A stretch of DNA of 64,000 nucleotides from Burkholderiaceae bacterium (lineage in GTDB: Bacteria; Pseudomonadota; Gammaproteobacteria; Burkholderiales; Burkholderiaceae_E): assembly GCA_016710525.1 (NCBI GenBank), contig JADJVQ010000136.1, forward strand, positions 61,731 to 125,730. The letters run 5' to 3'. The notes under the pieces were generated by a model, which was not told where the DNA came from, did not search any database, and saw nothing but the letters and a program-made list of their open reading frames with translations. Of the stretch, positions 51,228 through 62,991 are shown piece by piece. The translations under genes were made by a program, and so were the position numbers. The first letter of the stretch is position 1. The number at the start of each line of letters is the position of its first letter.

Positions 51228-51922
51228 GCCGATGCTCCCGGTTGCAGGGCTGGCCTTGCGGACCAGGTGGATCGGCTGCGGCTGGTCCGGGCCGGGCCTG
51301 GCCCTGGGTCGAGCAGCCGTCGAAGGCCGGCGGCTCGGCCCAGGTCTCGTCCAGCGGCGGCTTCGGCCGGCGGCTTGACCGGCTGCGCCTTCTCGCCGGC
51401 CAGCTCGAGCAGCGCGCCCAGCACGCTGGCATAGGCACTGTTGCGTTGCTGCAAGGCGCCGAAGATGGCGTTGAAGATGTGCGCCATCTCGCCCAGGAAG
51501 GCGCGGGCCTCGCGCGGCGGTTGCGTCGAGACAAACTCCAGCACCACCGGCAGGTAGTCGGGCATCTCGCCCTCGGCCAGGAACAGGCCGGCCTTCTCGT
51601 AGGTCTGCGCCAGGTCGATCATCGCCGGGCCTCGCTCGCGCGAGTCGCCGTGCACATGCTCGAACAGGTGCAGCGAGGTGGCGCGGCCGCGGTCGAACAG
51701 CTCGACGTAGTCGGACTCGGCCTGCAGCGGTCGGCCGCGCTGCCAGCGCGTCGATCAGCGCGTCGAGCTCGGCGCGCCGCGCCGGCGACAGCGCGCGTTC
51801 GTGCAGCAGGCCGCGCGCATCTCGGCAGGTGCCGCGCAGCTCGCGTCGGGGTAGGCCAGCAGCGCGGCCAGCACGCGCAGGTGCCGCCATCGGGGGTCTG
51901 GAGTGAGTCCCAGCATGATCAT
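51224..51922 (-). CDS. narJ: Nitrate reductase molybdenum cofactor assembly chaperone NarJ, frameshifted
   Basis: A cytosolic chaperone that loads molybdenum cofactor and directs NarG. The extent is 233 codons. The conserved parts are the start LGLTPDPRWRHLRVLAALLAYPD, the core DLAQTYEKAGLFLAEGEMPDYLPVVLEF, and the tail DETWAEPPAFDGCS followed by QPQPIHLVRKA. These parts are in different frames; breaks lie near 51815, 51730, 51345 and 51295. Its stop overlaps the narI start (ATGA). Length and composition are otherwise normal. Confidence 0.82.
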
Positions 51923-53442
51923 ACCTCCGCCCGGATCGGGATGGTGCGCTTCTTCTCGCTGCCGAACAGGCTGGTCTCGGTGGTGCCTTCGGAGCAGCCG
52001 TTGCCGAAGCTGAAGCCGCAGCCGCCGCGCACGTTGAAGGTGTTCTCGGCGTATTCGCGGTGCGTGGTGGGGATCACGAAGCGGTCCTCGTAGTTGGCGA
52101 TGGCCATCACGTGGTACATCTCCTCGACCTCGGCCTGGCTGATGCCGACCTGCTGCAGAACGGCCTGGTTGAGGCGCCCGTCGACATGCTTTTCGCGCTG
52201 GTAGGCGCGCATCGCCAGCATGCGTTCGAGCGCACGCACCACCGGCACGGTGTCGCCCGCGGTCAGCAGGTTGGCCAGGTACTTGACCGGGATGCGCAGC
52301 TGCTTGACGTCCGGGATCTCGCCGTTGCTGCCCACCTGGCCGGCGTTGGCCGCGGCGCTGATCGGCGACAGCGGCGGCACGTACCAGACCATCGGCAGCG
52401 TGCGGTACTCGGGGTGCAGCGGCAGCGCCACCTTCCAGTCCACCGCCATCTTGTAGACCGGGCTGTTGCGCGCGGCCTCCATCCACTTGTCGGGGATGCC
52501 GTCGACGCGCGCCTGCGCGATCACCTTCGGATCGTTCGGGTCGAGGAAGATGTCGAGCTGCGCCTGGTACAGGTCGCGGTCGTGCTCGACGCTGGCGGCC
52601 TCCTGGATGCGGTCGGCGTCGTACAGCAGCACGCCGAGATAGCGGATGCGGCCGACGCAGGTCTCCGAGCACACGGTCGGCTGGCCGGCTTCGATGCGCG
52701 GATAGCAGAAGATGCACTTCTCGGCCTTGCCGCTCTTCCAGTTGTAGTAGATCTTCTTGTAGGGGCAGCCGCTCACGCACATGCGCCAGCCGCGGCACTT
52801 GTCCTGGTCGATCAGCACGATGCCGTCTTCCTCGCGCTTGTAGATCGAGCCCGACGGGCAGCTCGCGACGCAGGCCGGGTTCAGGCAGTGCTCGCACAGC
52901 CGCGGCAGGTACATCATGAAGGTGTTCTCGAACTGGCCGTAGATCTCCTTCTGGATGTCGTCGAAGTTCTTGTCCTTGCTGCGCTTGGCGAACTCGCCGC
53001 CCAGGATCTCCTCCCAGTTCGGGCCCCAGACGATCTTGTCCATCTGCTTGCCGGTGATCAGGCTGCGCGGGCGCGCCGTCGGCGTGGCCTTCATCTCGGG
53101 CGCCGACTGCAGGTGATCGTAGTCGAAGGTGAAAGGCTCGTAGTAGTCGTCGATCTCCGGCAGGTTGGGATTGGCGAAGATGCGCATCAGCAGCTTCCAC
53201 TTGCCGCCCTGGCGCGGCTCGATCGCGCCGTTGGCCTTGCGCACCCAGCCGCCGTTCCACTTGTCCTGGTTCTCCCATTCCTTGGGGTAGCCGATGCCGG
53301 GCTTGGTCTCGACGTTGTTGAACCAGGCGTATTCCACGCCGGGCCGGCTGGTCCAGACGTTCTTGCAGGTCACCGAGCAGGTGTGGCAGCCGATGCACTT
53401 GTCCAGGTTCAGCACCATGCCGATCTGTGCGCGGACTTTCAT
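51919..53442 (-). CDS. narH: Respiratory nitrate reductase beta subunit NarH
   Basis: A 507-residue iron-sulfur subunit that passes electrons from NarI to NarG. Cluster motifs are the first ferredoxin set CIGCHTCSVTCKNVW, then CEHCLNPACVASCPSG, the CRGWRMCVSGCPYKK set in which Trp replaces one Cys (normal for the 3Fe-4S cluster of NarH), and CIFCYPRIEAGQPTVCSETC. The gene is intact, unlike its neighbours. ATG 53442 overlaps the narG stop and its stop overlaps narJ's start, so GHJI are all coupled. Confidence 0.96.
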   Translation of the reverse strand: MKVRAQIGMVLNLDKCIGCHTCSVTCKNVWTSRPGVEYAWFNNVETKPGIGYPKEWENQDKWNGGWVRKANGAIEPRQGGKWKLLMRIFANPNLPEIDDYYEPFTFDYDHLQSAPEMKATPTARPRSLITGKQMDKIVWGPNWEEILGGEFAKRSKDKNFDDIQKEIYGQFENTFMMYLPRLCEHCLNPACVASCPSGSIYKREEDGIVLIDQDKCRGWRMCVSGCPYKKIYYNWKSGKAEKCIFCYPRIEAGQPTVCSETCVGRIRYLGVLLYDADRIQEAASVEHDRDLYQAQLDIFLDPNDPKVIAQARVDGIPDKWMEAARNSPVYKMAVDWKVALPLHPEYRTLPMVWYVPPLSPISAAANAGQVGSNGEIPDVKQLRIPVKYLANLLTAGDTVPVVRALERMLAMRAYQREKHVDGRLNQAVLQQVGISQAEVEEMYHVMAIANYEDRFVIPTTHREYAENTFNVRGGCGFSFGNGCSEGTTETSLFGSEKKRTIPIRAEV

Positions 53443-56400
53443 AGCGATTCTCCCTGCGCCTGCGTCGGGCGTATCAGCTCCTGGGCGACCGGCGTGTCGA
53501 GCCAGTCGACCTTGGCCATCTTGCGCACCACCACGAACTCGTCGCGGTTGGTGCCGATGGTGCCGTAGTAGTTGAAGCCGTAGCTGAACTGCGCGTAGCC
53601 GCCGATCATGTGCGTGGGCTTGAGCACGATGCGCGTCACCGAGTTGTGGATGCCGCCGCGCACGCCGGTGATCTCCGAGCCCGGCGTGTTCACGATCTTT
53701 TCCTGCGCGTGGTACATCATCACCATGCCGGGGTTGACGCGCTGGCTGACCACCGCGCGCGCCGCGATGGCGCCGTTGATGTTGAACAGCTCGATCCAGT
53801 CGTTGTCGACGATGCCGGCGCTCTTGGCGTCGTCCTCGCTCAGCCACACGCAGGGGCCGCCGCGGCTCAGCGTGAGCATCAGCAGGTTGTCGGTGTAGGT
53901 ACTGTGGATGCCCCACTTCTGGTGCGGCGTGATGAAGTTGAGCGCGATCTCGGGGTTGCCGTTGGGCTTGATGCCGTGGATGCCGGCCGTGGTCTTCAGG
54001 TCCACCGGCGGCCGGTAGCTGGTGAAGCCCTCGCCGAAGGCGATCATCCACGGGTGGTCCATGTAGAACTGCTGGCGGCCGGTCAGCGTGCGCCACGGAA
54101 TCAGCTCGTGCACATTGGTGTAGCCGGCGTTGTACGAGACGGTCTCGCTCTCGATGCCGCTCCAGGTCGGCGAACTGATGATCTTGCGCGGCTGCGCCTG
54201 GATGTCGCGGAAGCGGATCTTCTCGTCCTCGCGGTGCAGCGCCAGGTGCGTGTGGTCGCGCCCGGTCTGCTTGCCCAGCGCCTCCCAGGCCTTGACCGCC
54301 ACATGGCCGTTGGTCTCCGGCGCCAGCTGCAGGATCACCTCGCAGGCGTCGATGTCGGTCTCGATCTTCGGCATGCCGCAGGTGACGCCCTCGGCTGTCA
54401 CCAGGCCGCTCAGCTCTCCGAGCTGCCTGACTTCGGTCTGCGTGTTCCAGGCGATGCCCTTGCCGCCGTTGCCAACCTTTTCCATCAGCGGGCCGAGCGC
54501 GGTGAAGCGCTTGTAGACGTTGGGGTAGTCGCGCTCGACCACCGTCATCTGCGGCGCGGTCTTGCCCGGGATCAGGTCGCACTCGCCGCGCTTCCAGTCC
54601 TTGACCTCGAAGGGCTGGGCCAGCTCGGCCGGGCTGTCGTGCATCAGCGGCGTCAGCACCAGCTCGCGCTCCACGCCCAGGTGGCCGACGCAGACTTCGC
54701 TGAACTTGCGCGCGAAGCCCTTGTAGATCTCCCAGTCGCTGCGCGATTGCCAGGCAGGATCCACCGCAGTCGACAGCGGATGGATGAACGGATGCATGTC
54801 GCTGGTGTTGAGGTCGTTCTTCTCGTACCAGGTCGCGGTGGGCAGCACGATGTCGCTGTACAGGCAGGTCGTGCTCATGCGGAAGTCGAGCGTGACCAGC
54901 AGGTCGAGCTTGCCCTCGGGCGCCTTGTCGTGCCAGACGACTTCGCTGGGCTTCGCCTCTTCGGCGCCGAGATCCTTGCCCTGCACGCCGTTGCTGGTGC
55001 CCAGCAGGTGCTTGAGGAAATACTCGTGGCCCTTGCCGCTGGAGCCGAGCAGGTTGGAGCGCCAGACGAACAGGTTGCGCGGCCAGTTGTCGGGATGGTC
55101 CGGGGTCGGTGCAGCTCATCGCCAGCTTGCCGTCCTGCAGGCCCTTCACCGCGTAGTCCTTCGGCTCCATGCCGGCGGCCTGCGCGTCGCGCACCACCTG
55201 CAGCGGATTGGTCTTGAGCTGCGGCGCGGACGGCAGCCAGCCCATGCGCTCGGCGCGCACGTTGTAGTCGATCATGCTGCCGCCGTACAGCTTCTTGTCG
55301 GCCAGCGGCGAGAGCACTTCTTCCATGCCGAGCTTCTCGTAGCGCCACTGGTCGGTGTGCGCGTAGAAGAAGCTGGTGCTGTTCTGCTGGCGCGGCGGGC
55401 GGATCCAGTCGAGCGCGAAGGCCAGCGCCGTCCAGCCGGTCTGCGGGCGCAGCTTCTCCTGGCCGACGTAGTGCGCCCAGCCGCCGCCGCTCTTGCCGAT
55501 GCAGCCGCACATCATCAGCATGTTGATGACGCCGCGGTAGTTCATGTCGCTGTGGTACCAGTGGTTCATCGCCGCGCCGATGATCACCATCGACTTGCCC
55601 TGCGTCTTGTCGGCGTTGTCGGCGAACTGGCGTGCCACGGTGATCAGCTGGGCGCGCGGCGTGCCGGTGATGCGCTCCTGCCAGGCCGGCGTGTACGGCG
55701 TGTCGTCGTCGAAGCTCCTCTGCCGCCAGTTCGCCGGGCAGGCCGCGCGCCACGCCGTAGTTGGCGACCTGCAGGTCGAACACCGTGGCCACCAGCGCCT
55801 CGCGCTTGTCGCCTTCCTTGCCCAGCGCGATCCGCTGGACGGGCACCGTGCGCACCAGCACGTCGGCGCCGGGGTTGTTGGGAAAATGCTCGCTGGCGAT
55901 GCCGCCGAAATACGGGAAGCCGACCTGCGCCGTGGCCGCGCTCGCCTGGTCGCCCTCCAGCACCGACAGCTTGAGCTTCACCTCCTGCCGTGCCGCGCCT
56001 CCTTGGCTTCGAGGTTCCACTGGCCCTGGTCGGCACGGCCATCCGGTCCCCAGCGAAAGCCGATCGCGCCGTTGGGCAGCACCACCTTGCCCATCTCGTC
56101 GAAGGCCACCGTCTTCCACTCGGGATTGTTGGCCTGGCCCAGCTTGCCGTTGAAGTCGGAGGCGCGCAGGTAGCGGTCGGGCACCATCACGACCTCGCCG
56201 CCAGGGAGCGTGTGCTCCTTCAGCATCACCAGCATCGGCATGTCGGTGTAGCGGCGCACGTAGTCGTCGAAGTAGGCGCTGCGCTGACCCTTGTCGGAGA
56301 AGTAGAACTCCTTCAGGATCACGTGGCCCATCGCCATCGCCACGGCGGCATCGGTGCCCTGCTTCGGGTGCATCCACAGGTCGGCCAGCTTGGCGACCTC

Positions 56401-57251
56401 GGAATAGTCGGGCGTGACGGAGACGATCTTTGCGCCCTTGTAGCGCACCTCGGTGAAGAAGTGCGCGTCGGGCGTGCGTGTCTGCGGGACGTTCGAGCCC
56501 CAGGCGATGATGAAGCTGGAGTTGTACCAGTCGGCCGACTCCGGCACGTCGGTCTGCTCGCCCCAGACCTGCGGGCTGGCCGGCGGCAGGTCGCAGTACC
56601 AGTCGTAGAAGCTCATGCACACGCCGCCGATCAGGCTCAGGTAGCGGCTGCCCGCCGCATAGCTGACCATCGACATCGCCGGGATCGGCGAGAAGCCGAT
56701 GACGCGGTCCGGGCCGTGCTTCTTGATCGTGTAGACGTTGGCCGCGGCGACGATCTCGTTGACCTCGTCCCAGCTCGAGCGCACGAAGCCGCCCAGGCCG
56801 CGCACCTGCTGGTAGTCGCGCCGCTTGGCGTCGTCCTCGACGATCGAGGCCCACGCCTCGACCGGGGCCGTGGCAGGCGCGCCTCGCGCCAGAGCTTGAG
56901 CAGCCGGCCGCGCACCAGCGGGTACTTCACGCGATTGGCGCTGTACAGGTACCAGCTGTAGCTGGCGCCGCGCGCAGCCGCGCGGCTCGTGGTTGGGCAT
57001 GTCCCAGCGGGTGCGCGGGTAGTCGGTCTGCTGGGTTTCCCAGGTGACGATGCCGCCCTTGACGTAGATCTTCCACGAGCACGAACCCGTGCAGTTCACG
57101 CCGTGCGTCGAGCGCACGATCTTGTCGTGCGCCCAGCGGTTGCGGTAGGCGTCCTCCCAGGTACGGTCTTCGCCGGTGGCCACGCCGTGGTCGCCGGAGA
57201 ACGCCTCCTGGGGTTGGAGAAATAGGTCAGTCGGTCGAGAAAGTGGCTCAT
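53439..57251 (-). CDS. narG: Respiratory nitrate reductase alpha subunit NarG, frameshifted
   Basis: The molybdopterin catalytic subunit of membrane nitrate reductase, 1,271 codons from ATG 57251 (MSHFLDRLTYFSNP). The N-terminal 4Fe-4S motif region STHGVNCTGSCSWKIYVKGG and the molybdenum-binding stretch YWYCDLPPASPQ-like (SFYDWYCDLPPASPQ) are readable. Other markers are NHWYHSDMNYRG and YNAGYTNVHELIPWRTLTGRQQFY. At least six indels, near 57210, 56960, 56875, 55990, 55720 and 55110, split it. Such a long conserved enzyme in a complete operon is expected to be intact. No Tat signal is seen, as is usual for NarG. Confidence 0.9.
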
Positions 57252-57290
57252 CGTTGGTCTCCGCGGAAGCCGCGACGCAAAAGGGTGCGT

Positions 57291-58941
57291 TCAGGGGTTC
57301 TTCACGTACGCGTTGGCGCGCAGGTAGAACCACCAGTTCAGGACCAGGCACAGCGCGTAGAAGACGGCGAAGCCGTACATCGCGTACTGCGGCGTGCCGG
57401 CCTTGATCTGGTCGCCGATCACGATCGGCGCGACGAAGGCGCCGTAGGCGGCGATCGCCGAGGTCCAGCCCAGCACCGGGCCGGCCTGCTGGCGGTCGAA
57501 GATCACGCCGATGGTGCGGAAGGTCGAGCCGTTGCCGATGCCGCTGGCAAAGAACAGCACGATGAACAGGCCGAGAAAGGCCGGGAAGTACTGCTCCGGC
57601 GTGGCCGAACCGTAGGCCTGCATCATCACGTAGCCCACCGCCACCGAGGCCACCACCATCACCGCCGAGATGATCTGCGTGACGATCGAGCCGCCGACCT
57701 TGTCGGAGATCCAGCCGCCGAGGGGCCGCACCGCCGCGCCGACGAAGGGGCCGATCCACGCGTAGGCCAGCACCGTCGGCGCGTTCGGGTTGTTCAGCGT
57801 GTGCTGCATCACGCCGTTGGCGTCGGGCACGTGGCTGACGCCGAAGATCACCTTCATCGACAGCGGCAGCGCCATCGAGAAGCCGATGAACGAGCCGAAG
57901 GTGACGATGTACAGCGCCGTCATCGACCAGGTGTGCTTGTTGCGGAAGATCTCGAACTGCTTGGTCACGCCTTCCTTCATCGGGCCGAAGGCCGCCAGCT
58001 TCATCACCAGCAGCGCGCTGACGATGTCCAGCGGAATCGCCACCCACATGCTGATCAGGCCCAGACCGGTGGGCGCTGGCAGGTACAGGTACAGGCCGAG
58101 GATCGACGGGATGAAGGCCAGCGTGTACAGCCAGGTGATCTTGGCGAACGCGACGATCGGATTGCCGGTGGCGGGCGACACCGTCTTCAGGTTGTTCATG
58201 CCGAACCAGCACAGGATCGACAGCGGCACCAGCGACAGCACCCAGGCGAAGCCCGCGTTCTGGATCCAGGTCGGCGTGCCGGCCGCGATCTTGCCGAAGA
58301 TCCAGCCGCTGTCCTTCAGCAGCGTCATCGGCTCGCCGCCGAAGCGCCGAAGAGGCTCACCGTCATCACCAGCGGGATCACGATCTGCATCGTCGTCACG
58401 CCGAAGTTGCCGATCCCGGCGTTGATGCCCAGCGCCGTGCCCTGCAGCCGCTTCGGGAAGAACGTGCTGATGTTGGACATCGACGAGGCGAAGTTGCCGC
58501 CGCCCACGCCCGACCACAGCGCCATCAGCTGGAACGCCCACAGCGGCCAGTCCTTGTGCTGCAGCACGATGCCGGTGCCGATGGCCGGCGCCAGCAGCAT
58601 CGCGGTGGTCAGGAAGATCGTGTTGCGCCCGCCGGCCAGGCGGATCAGGAACGACGCCGGGATGCGCATCGTCGCGCCGGCGATGCCGGCGATCGCGGTC
58701 AGCGTGAACAGCTCGGCCTGCGTGAACGGGAAGCCGAGGTTCAGCATCTGCACGGTGATGATGCCCCACATGCCCCAGACCGCGAAGCCGCACAGCAGCG
58801 CGGGCACCGAGATCCAGAGGTTGCGGTAGGCGATCTTCTTGCCGGTGCTGTTCCAGAACCCCTCTTCCTCGGGGCGCCAGTCGGCGATGTCGGCGCGCCT
58901 CCGCGGCACGCGGCGGCGGCGGTTTTGGCGTTGGCGTTCAT
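57291..58941 (-). CDS. narK2: Nitrate/nitrite MFS transporter NarK2, frameshifted
   Basis: The second NarK-type transporter, probably a nitrate/nitrite antiporter, about 550 residues. The N-terminal half (DWRPEEEGFWNSTGKKIAYRN, FAVWGMWGIITVQML) and the C-terminal half (KLAAFGPMKEGVTKQFEIFRN, GNGSTFRTIGVIFD with the NarK signature-like GxGNGS motif) are in different frames, with breaks near 58915 and 58335. Length and topology (about 12 helices) fit NarK2 of narK1K2 pairs in Pseudomonas and betaproteobacteria. It lies directly upstream of narG. Confidence 0.85.
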
Positions 58942-58964
58942 GGGGTCCTTGTTGCGGGGTACCG

Positions 58965-60287
58965 CTAACCGTGCAGGCGGAATTGCTTGGCCTTCGCGCC
59001 CATCAGTTCGGCACCGCGCACTTCGGTCCAGTACATCCAGATCAGCGACACCCAGACGACGCCGTACATCAGCATGAAGGCGCTGGAGCGGATGCCCGTG
59101 ATGTCCATCAGCGCGCCGAACATGATCGGCAGGACGAAGCCGCCGAGGCCGCCGGCCAGTCCGACGACGCCGGAGATGACGCCGATGTTGTCGGGGTAGT
59201 CGTCGGAGATGTACTTGAACACCGACGCCTTGCCGAACGCCCATGCGATGCCGAGGATGAAGATCAGCAGCGTGAACACCCAGACGTTGAGACCGATATG
59301 AAACGTCTTCGGCCCCTCCACGGTGGTGATGGTCATGTCGGTCTGCGGGTACGACAGCAGGAACAGGCAGATCCAGCTGACCCACAGCACCCACCAGGTC
59401 ATCGCGTGCGCGCCGTACTTGTCCGACAGCCAGCCGCCCACCGCGCGCAGCACGCCGCCGGGCAGCGAAAAGCACGCGGCCAGCAGCGCGGCGGTGCGGA
59501 TGTCCAGGCCAAACTCGCCGACGTAGTACTGGACCATCCACAGCGACAGCCCGACATAGCCACCGAACACGATCGAGTAGTACTGGCAGTACTTCCAGAC
59601 CTTGGGGTCCTTGAGCGCCTGCAGCTGCTCACGCCACGTGATCCTGGAGTCGACGAGGTGATGCGGGTCCGAATAGCTCATGAACCAGAAGAGAAGCGCC
59701 GTGCCGAGCATGATGGCCGCATAGACCTGCGGCACCAGCGTCCAGCCGAACGCGACCAGCAGCGCGGGCGCCACGAACTTGTTCACGGCGGCGCCGGAGT
59801 TGCCGGCGCCGTAGATGCCCATCGCGAAGCCCTGCTGCTTGCGCGGGAACCAGCGCGCGACGTAGGGCGTGCCGACCGAGAACGAGCCGCCGGCAAGGCC
59901 GACAAAGAGGCCGAGCACCAGGAACTGCCAGTATTCCGTGGCGTACCCGATCAGCCAGATCGGCACGACGCAGGCCATCATCAGCAGGAACATGACGATG
60001 CGCCCGCCAAATTTGTCAGTCCAGATGCCCAGCGGCACGCGGATCAGCGAGCCGGTCAGCACCGGCATGGCGGTCAGCAAGCCGAACTCGGTGGCGTTGA
60101 GACCCAGCGTCTTTTTGATCGGGATGCCGATCACGCCGAACATCATCCACACCATGAAGCACACCGTGAACGCCAGCGTGCTGACGATCAGCACCGACAG
60201 CGCCTGCCTCTTCTTCCCATTCTTCCGCTCCCGTCGTCGCGCTCTTTGTCCTGCATCGAGTCCAGGGAGCGGCACGGCAGGCGGCAT
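58965..60287 (-). CDS. narK1: Nitrate/nitrite MFS transporter NarK1
   Basis: A 440-residue MFS protein with twelve helices, probably a proton-nitrate symporter. The early helix (VLIVSTLAFTVCFMVWMMFGVIG), RVPLGIWTDKFGGRIV, and GGSFSVGTPYVARWFP are NarK1 landmarks, followed by GAGNSGAAVNKFVAP. The frame opens at 60287, but an ATG at 60256 reaches the conserved ERKNGKKRQALSVL segment only after a frame change near 60215, so the start is unsure. It precedes narK2 by 24 bases in the same operon. Confidence 0.9.
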   Translation of the reverse strand: MPPAVPLPGLDAGQRARRRERKNGKKRQALSVLIVSTLAFTVCFMVWMMFGVIGIPIKKTLGLNATEFGLLTAMPVLTGSLIRVPLGIWTDKFGGRIVMFLLMMACVVPIWLIGYATEYWQFLVLGLFVGLAGGSFSVGTPYVARWFPRKQQGFAMGIYGAGNSGAAVNKFVAPALLVAFGWTLVPQVYAAIMLGTALLFWFMSYSDPHHLVDSRITWREQLQALKDPKVWKYCQYYSIVFGGYVGLSLWMVQYYVGEFGLDIRTAALLAACFSLPGGVLRAVGGWLSDKYGAHAMTWWVLWVSWICLFLLSYPQTDMTITTVEGPKTFHIGLNVWVFTLLIFILGIAWAFGKASVFKYISDDYPDNIGVISGVVGLAGGLGGFVLPIMFGALMDITGIRSSAFMLMYGVVWVSLIWMYWTEVRGAELMGAKAKQFRLHG

Positions 60288-60354
60288 CCTCCGTGGGACG
60301 GCGTGCCGGTGCGGAAGCGGACGATGCCGGCGCGCGCCGCATCGTTCCGAAGAA

Positions 60355-61066
60355 CTACTGGAAAGGCGCGCGGTTGCGCGAGATCAGGCGCGGGATGCGA
60401 ACGAGCCCGTGCTCGAGTGCGATGACGGCCGCCTGCACGCGCGAGCTCACGTCGAGCTTGCGCAGCACGTGCTGGACGTGGATCTTGACCGTCGTCTCGG
60501 CGATGCCCAGCGCGCGGGCGATCTCCTTGTTGCTCGCGCCGCGCGCGATGCCGCGCAGGATCTCCTGCTCGCGCGGCGACAGTTGCGCGATCTTGGAAGC
60601 GGGCGGCGCCGGTACCGGCAAAGCGGCCGTCGCGGTAGGCGGCGACCAGCTTGCCGGTCATCTCCTCGGCCACGACCGACTCGCCGCGCATCGCGCGCAG
60701 GATGGCCGCGACCAGCGCATCGCCCTCGATCGTCTTCAGCAGGTATCCGTTCGCGCCGCCGCGCAGGGCGGCGGCAAGATCTTGCTCGTCCTCGCTCACG
60801 GTCAGCATCAGCACGCGGACACCGGGCACCGCTTCGCGCAGTGCCGGCAGCGCATCGACACCGTTGACACCGGGCAGGTGGTTGTCGAGCAGGATCAGGT
60901 CGGGCTGCAGGGCTTCGGCGCGGCGCAGCGCCTCGCCGGCGTCGGCGGCCTCGCCGACGATCTCGAACTGCGGGTCGCGCGCCAGCAGCGCCGTCAGGCC
61001 ACGGCGGAACAGCGTGTGGTCATCGACGACCAGGATGCGGACGGGAGATTGCGGCACGCCGGGCAT
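60355..61066 (-). CDS. narL: NarL-type nitrate/nitrite response regulator, frameshifted
   Basis: A two-component response regulator of the NarL/FixJ family. The receiver domain (ILVVDDHTLFRRGL) has D15 and D16 and the phosphorylation Asp D61 in LLLDNHLPGV. The C-terminal LuxR-type HTH (LSPREQEILRGIARGASNKEIARALGIAETTVKIHVQHVL) is in another frame, starting near 60620. One indel joins them. The ATG at 61066 matches the receiver start and lies 5 bases from the narX stop. It probably activates the operon on nitrate. Confidence 0.88.
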
Positions 61067-61071
61067 GACGA

Positions 61072-62991
61072 TCAGCGCAGCGTATCCGCCGCCGCCGCGG
61101 CAGCCGCCAGGGCCCGCGCGACAGGCACGGCGGGAACCCGCGGCGGCAGCGTCAGTACGATCGATGTACCGCGGCCGGGCGTGGACACCACATCCAATGT
61201 GGCGCCGATCCTGTCGGCGCGCTCGGCCATGATCCGCAGGCCCACGTGCGTCTCGTCGGTGCGCCCGGTGTCCGGCAGGAACCCGACGCCGTCGTCGCGG
61301 ACTTCGAAGCGCCACTGCGGCTGCTGCTGCACGTCCAGCCACACCTGGCCGGCCCGCGCATGCTTGCGCACATTGGACAGGGCCTCCTGCACGACGTGCA
61401 GCACCTGGATCTGCAGGTGCGGCGCCAGCGGCATGCCGTGGCCCTGCATCTGCAGCGACGCCTTCATGCCGCTCTGGTGTTCGAACTTGCGCAGCGTGGT
61501 CTGCAGCGCGGGCTCGATGTCCTCGCCGTGCGCGCGCGTGCGGAAGTGCACCAGCAATTCGCGCACGTCGCCGTAGCTCTCGCGCACGCCGGTGTCGATC
61601 TCCTCGAGCACCCGCTGCACGCTGCGCATCACCCGTGCCCAGGGCGTCGCGCATCAGCTGCACCTGGATCTTCAGGAAGGCCAGCGACTGAGCGATCGAG
61701 TCGTGCAGTTCGCGCGCGATGAACGTGCGCTCCTGCGCCACCGCCGCTTCCTTCTCGAGCGCGTTCAGCCGCAGGTTCTCCATCGCGCCGGCCAGGTGCG
61801 CGACGAGCGCCTCGAGCAGCGAACGCTCGGCGTCCGACAGGCTGATCAGCGCGTGGAAGAAGAGGTTCACCTCGCCCATCAGCCGGTCATGCAGCCGGAT
61901 GGGCATCGACACCATTGTCGCGAAGCCGGCATCGGCACAGTGCGGCATGCCGGCGTTGCGCATGTCGGCGATCGGCATCACCCGCACGCCGTACGGCGCC
62001 GCCAGCGAACCGCAATGGCAGGTCCCTGCGTGCACGCACTGCTCGCCTTCGGCCATCGACGCCGGCAATCCCGCCGACGCCAGCAGCAGGAAGCGCTGAT
62101 TGCCCTCGTCGGACCAGCGCAGCGCGACGCCATCGGCATGCGCGACCCTGCCCACGCGCTCGGCAATGCCGCTCGACAGCTCCTTGAGCGTCGTGGCCTT
62201 CGCCACCAGCGCCGTCACATCGTATAGCGCCTCCAGCCGCTCGCGCTTTTCCTCGAGCTGCGACGTCTTTTCGGCCACCTTCGCCTCGAGGTCGCGGTAC
62301 ATCGACTGCAGGTGCTCGGCCATGCCGTTGAAGCACTCGGCAAGCGTGCCGAACTCGTCGCTGGTGACGCGCTCGACGCGGGCGGCGAAATCGCCGCGCT
62401 GGATCCGCTCGGTCGCCTCCTTCCGGTGTCCGACCGGCTCCAGCACGAACAGGTAGCCGGTGTAGAGCAGGACCACCGAGCCCAGCACCGCGAAGCCCAT
62501 CATCGCCGTCTGCAAGAGGTGCAGCAGCGCGGTCCAGCGCGACATGTGGCGCTCGATGCCGGCGACCAGCGCATCGATGTCGGCCGCGAATGCCGCGGTG
62601 TCGTCGCGCAAGCCGGCACCTGCGCCGGCGGCGCCGCCGGCCACTGGCGGGAAACGCGCCCAATTCCGCTCCACGCTCGCGAACCGCTGGCGCACGGCGT
62701 CGTCCCAGGGCACGAACAGCGGCCGCTCGAGGTCGCCGTGCCGAGCGCGAGGCTGCGCTCGAATTCGTCCACCTGCCGCGGCAGCGCGGCGGTCTGGCCG
62801 GTGGCCGCGGACAGCACCATGCGGTAGGCCTGCATGCGCATGCGGCCGGCCTCGTTGACGGCGGCGGCGCCGCCCTCGAGCTGCCAGGTCACCCACAGCG
62901 TGAGGCCGATCGACAGGAACGCGAGCAGCAGGAAGGGGGTGCCGACCAGGGCGAGCTTGGACCCGAGGCTCCAGTGACGCGGATGACTCAT
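61072..62991 (-). CDS. narX: Nitrate/nitrite sensor histidine kinase NarX, frameshifted
   Basis: A membrane sensor kinase of 640 codons. Two transmembrane helices flank a periplasmic domain with the P-box-like NEAGRMRMQAYRM that binds nitrate. A HAMP domain follows the second helix (ALLHLLQTAMMGFAVLGSVVLL). The central cysteine-rich domain has CVHAGTCHCGSL and PHCADAGF. The phosphorylated His is in RELHDSIAQSLAFLKIQVQLM, and the HATPase (NVRKHARA, DDGVGF, GLRIMAERAD) is in another frame; breaks lie near 62740 and 61635. Read with narL downstream, it starts the nar cluster. Confidence 0.9.
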
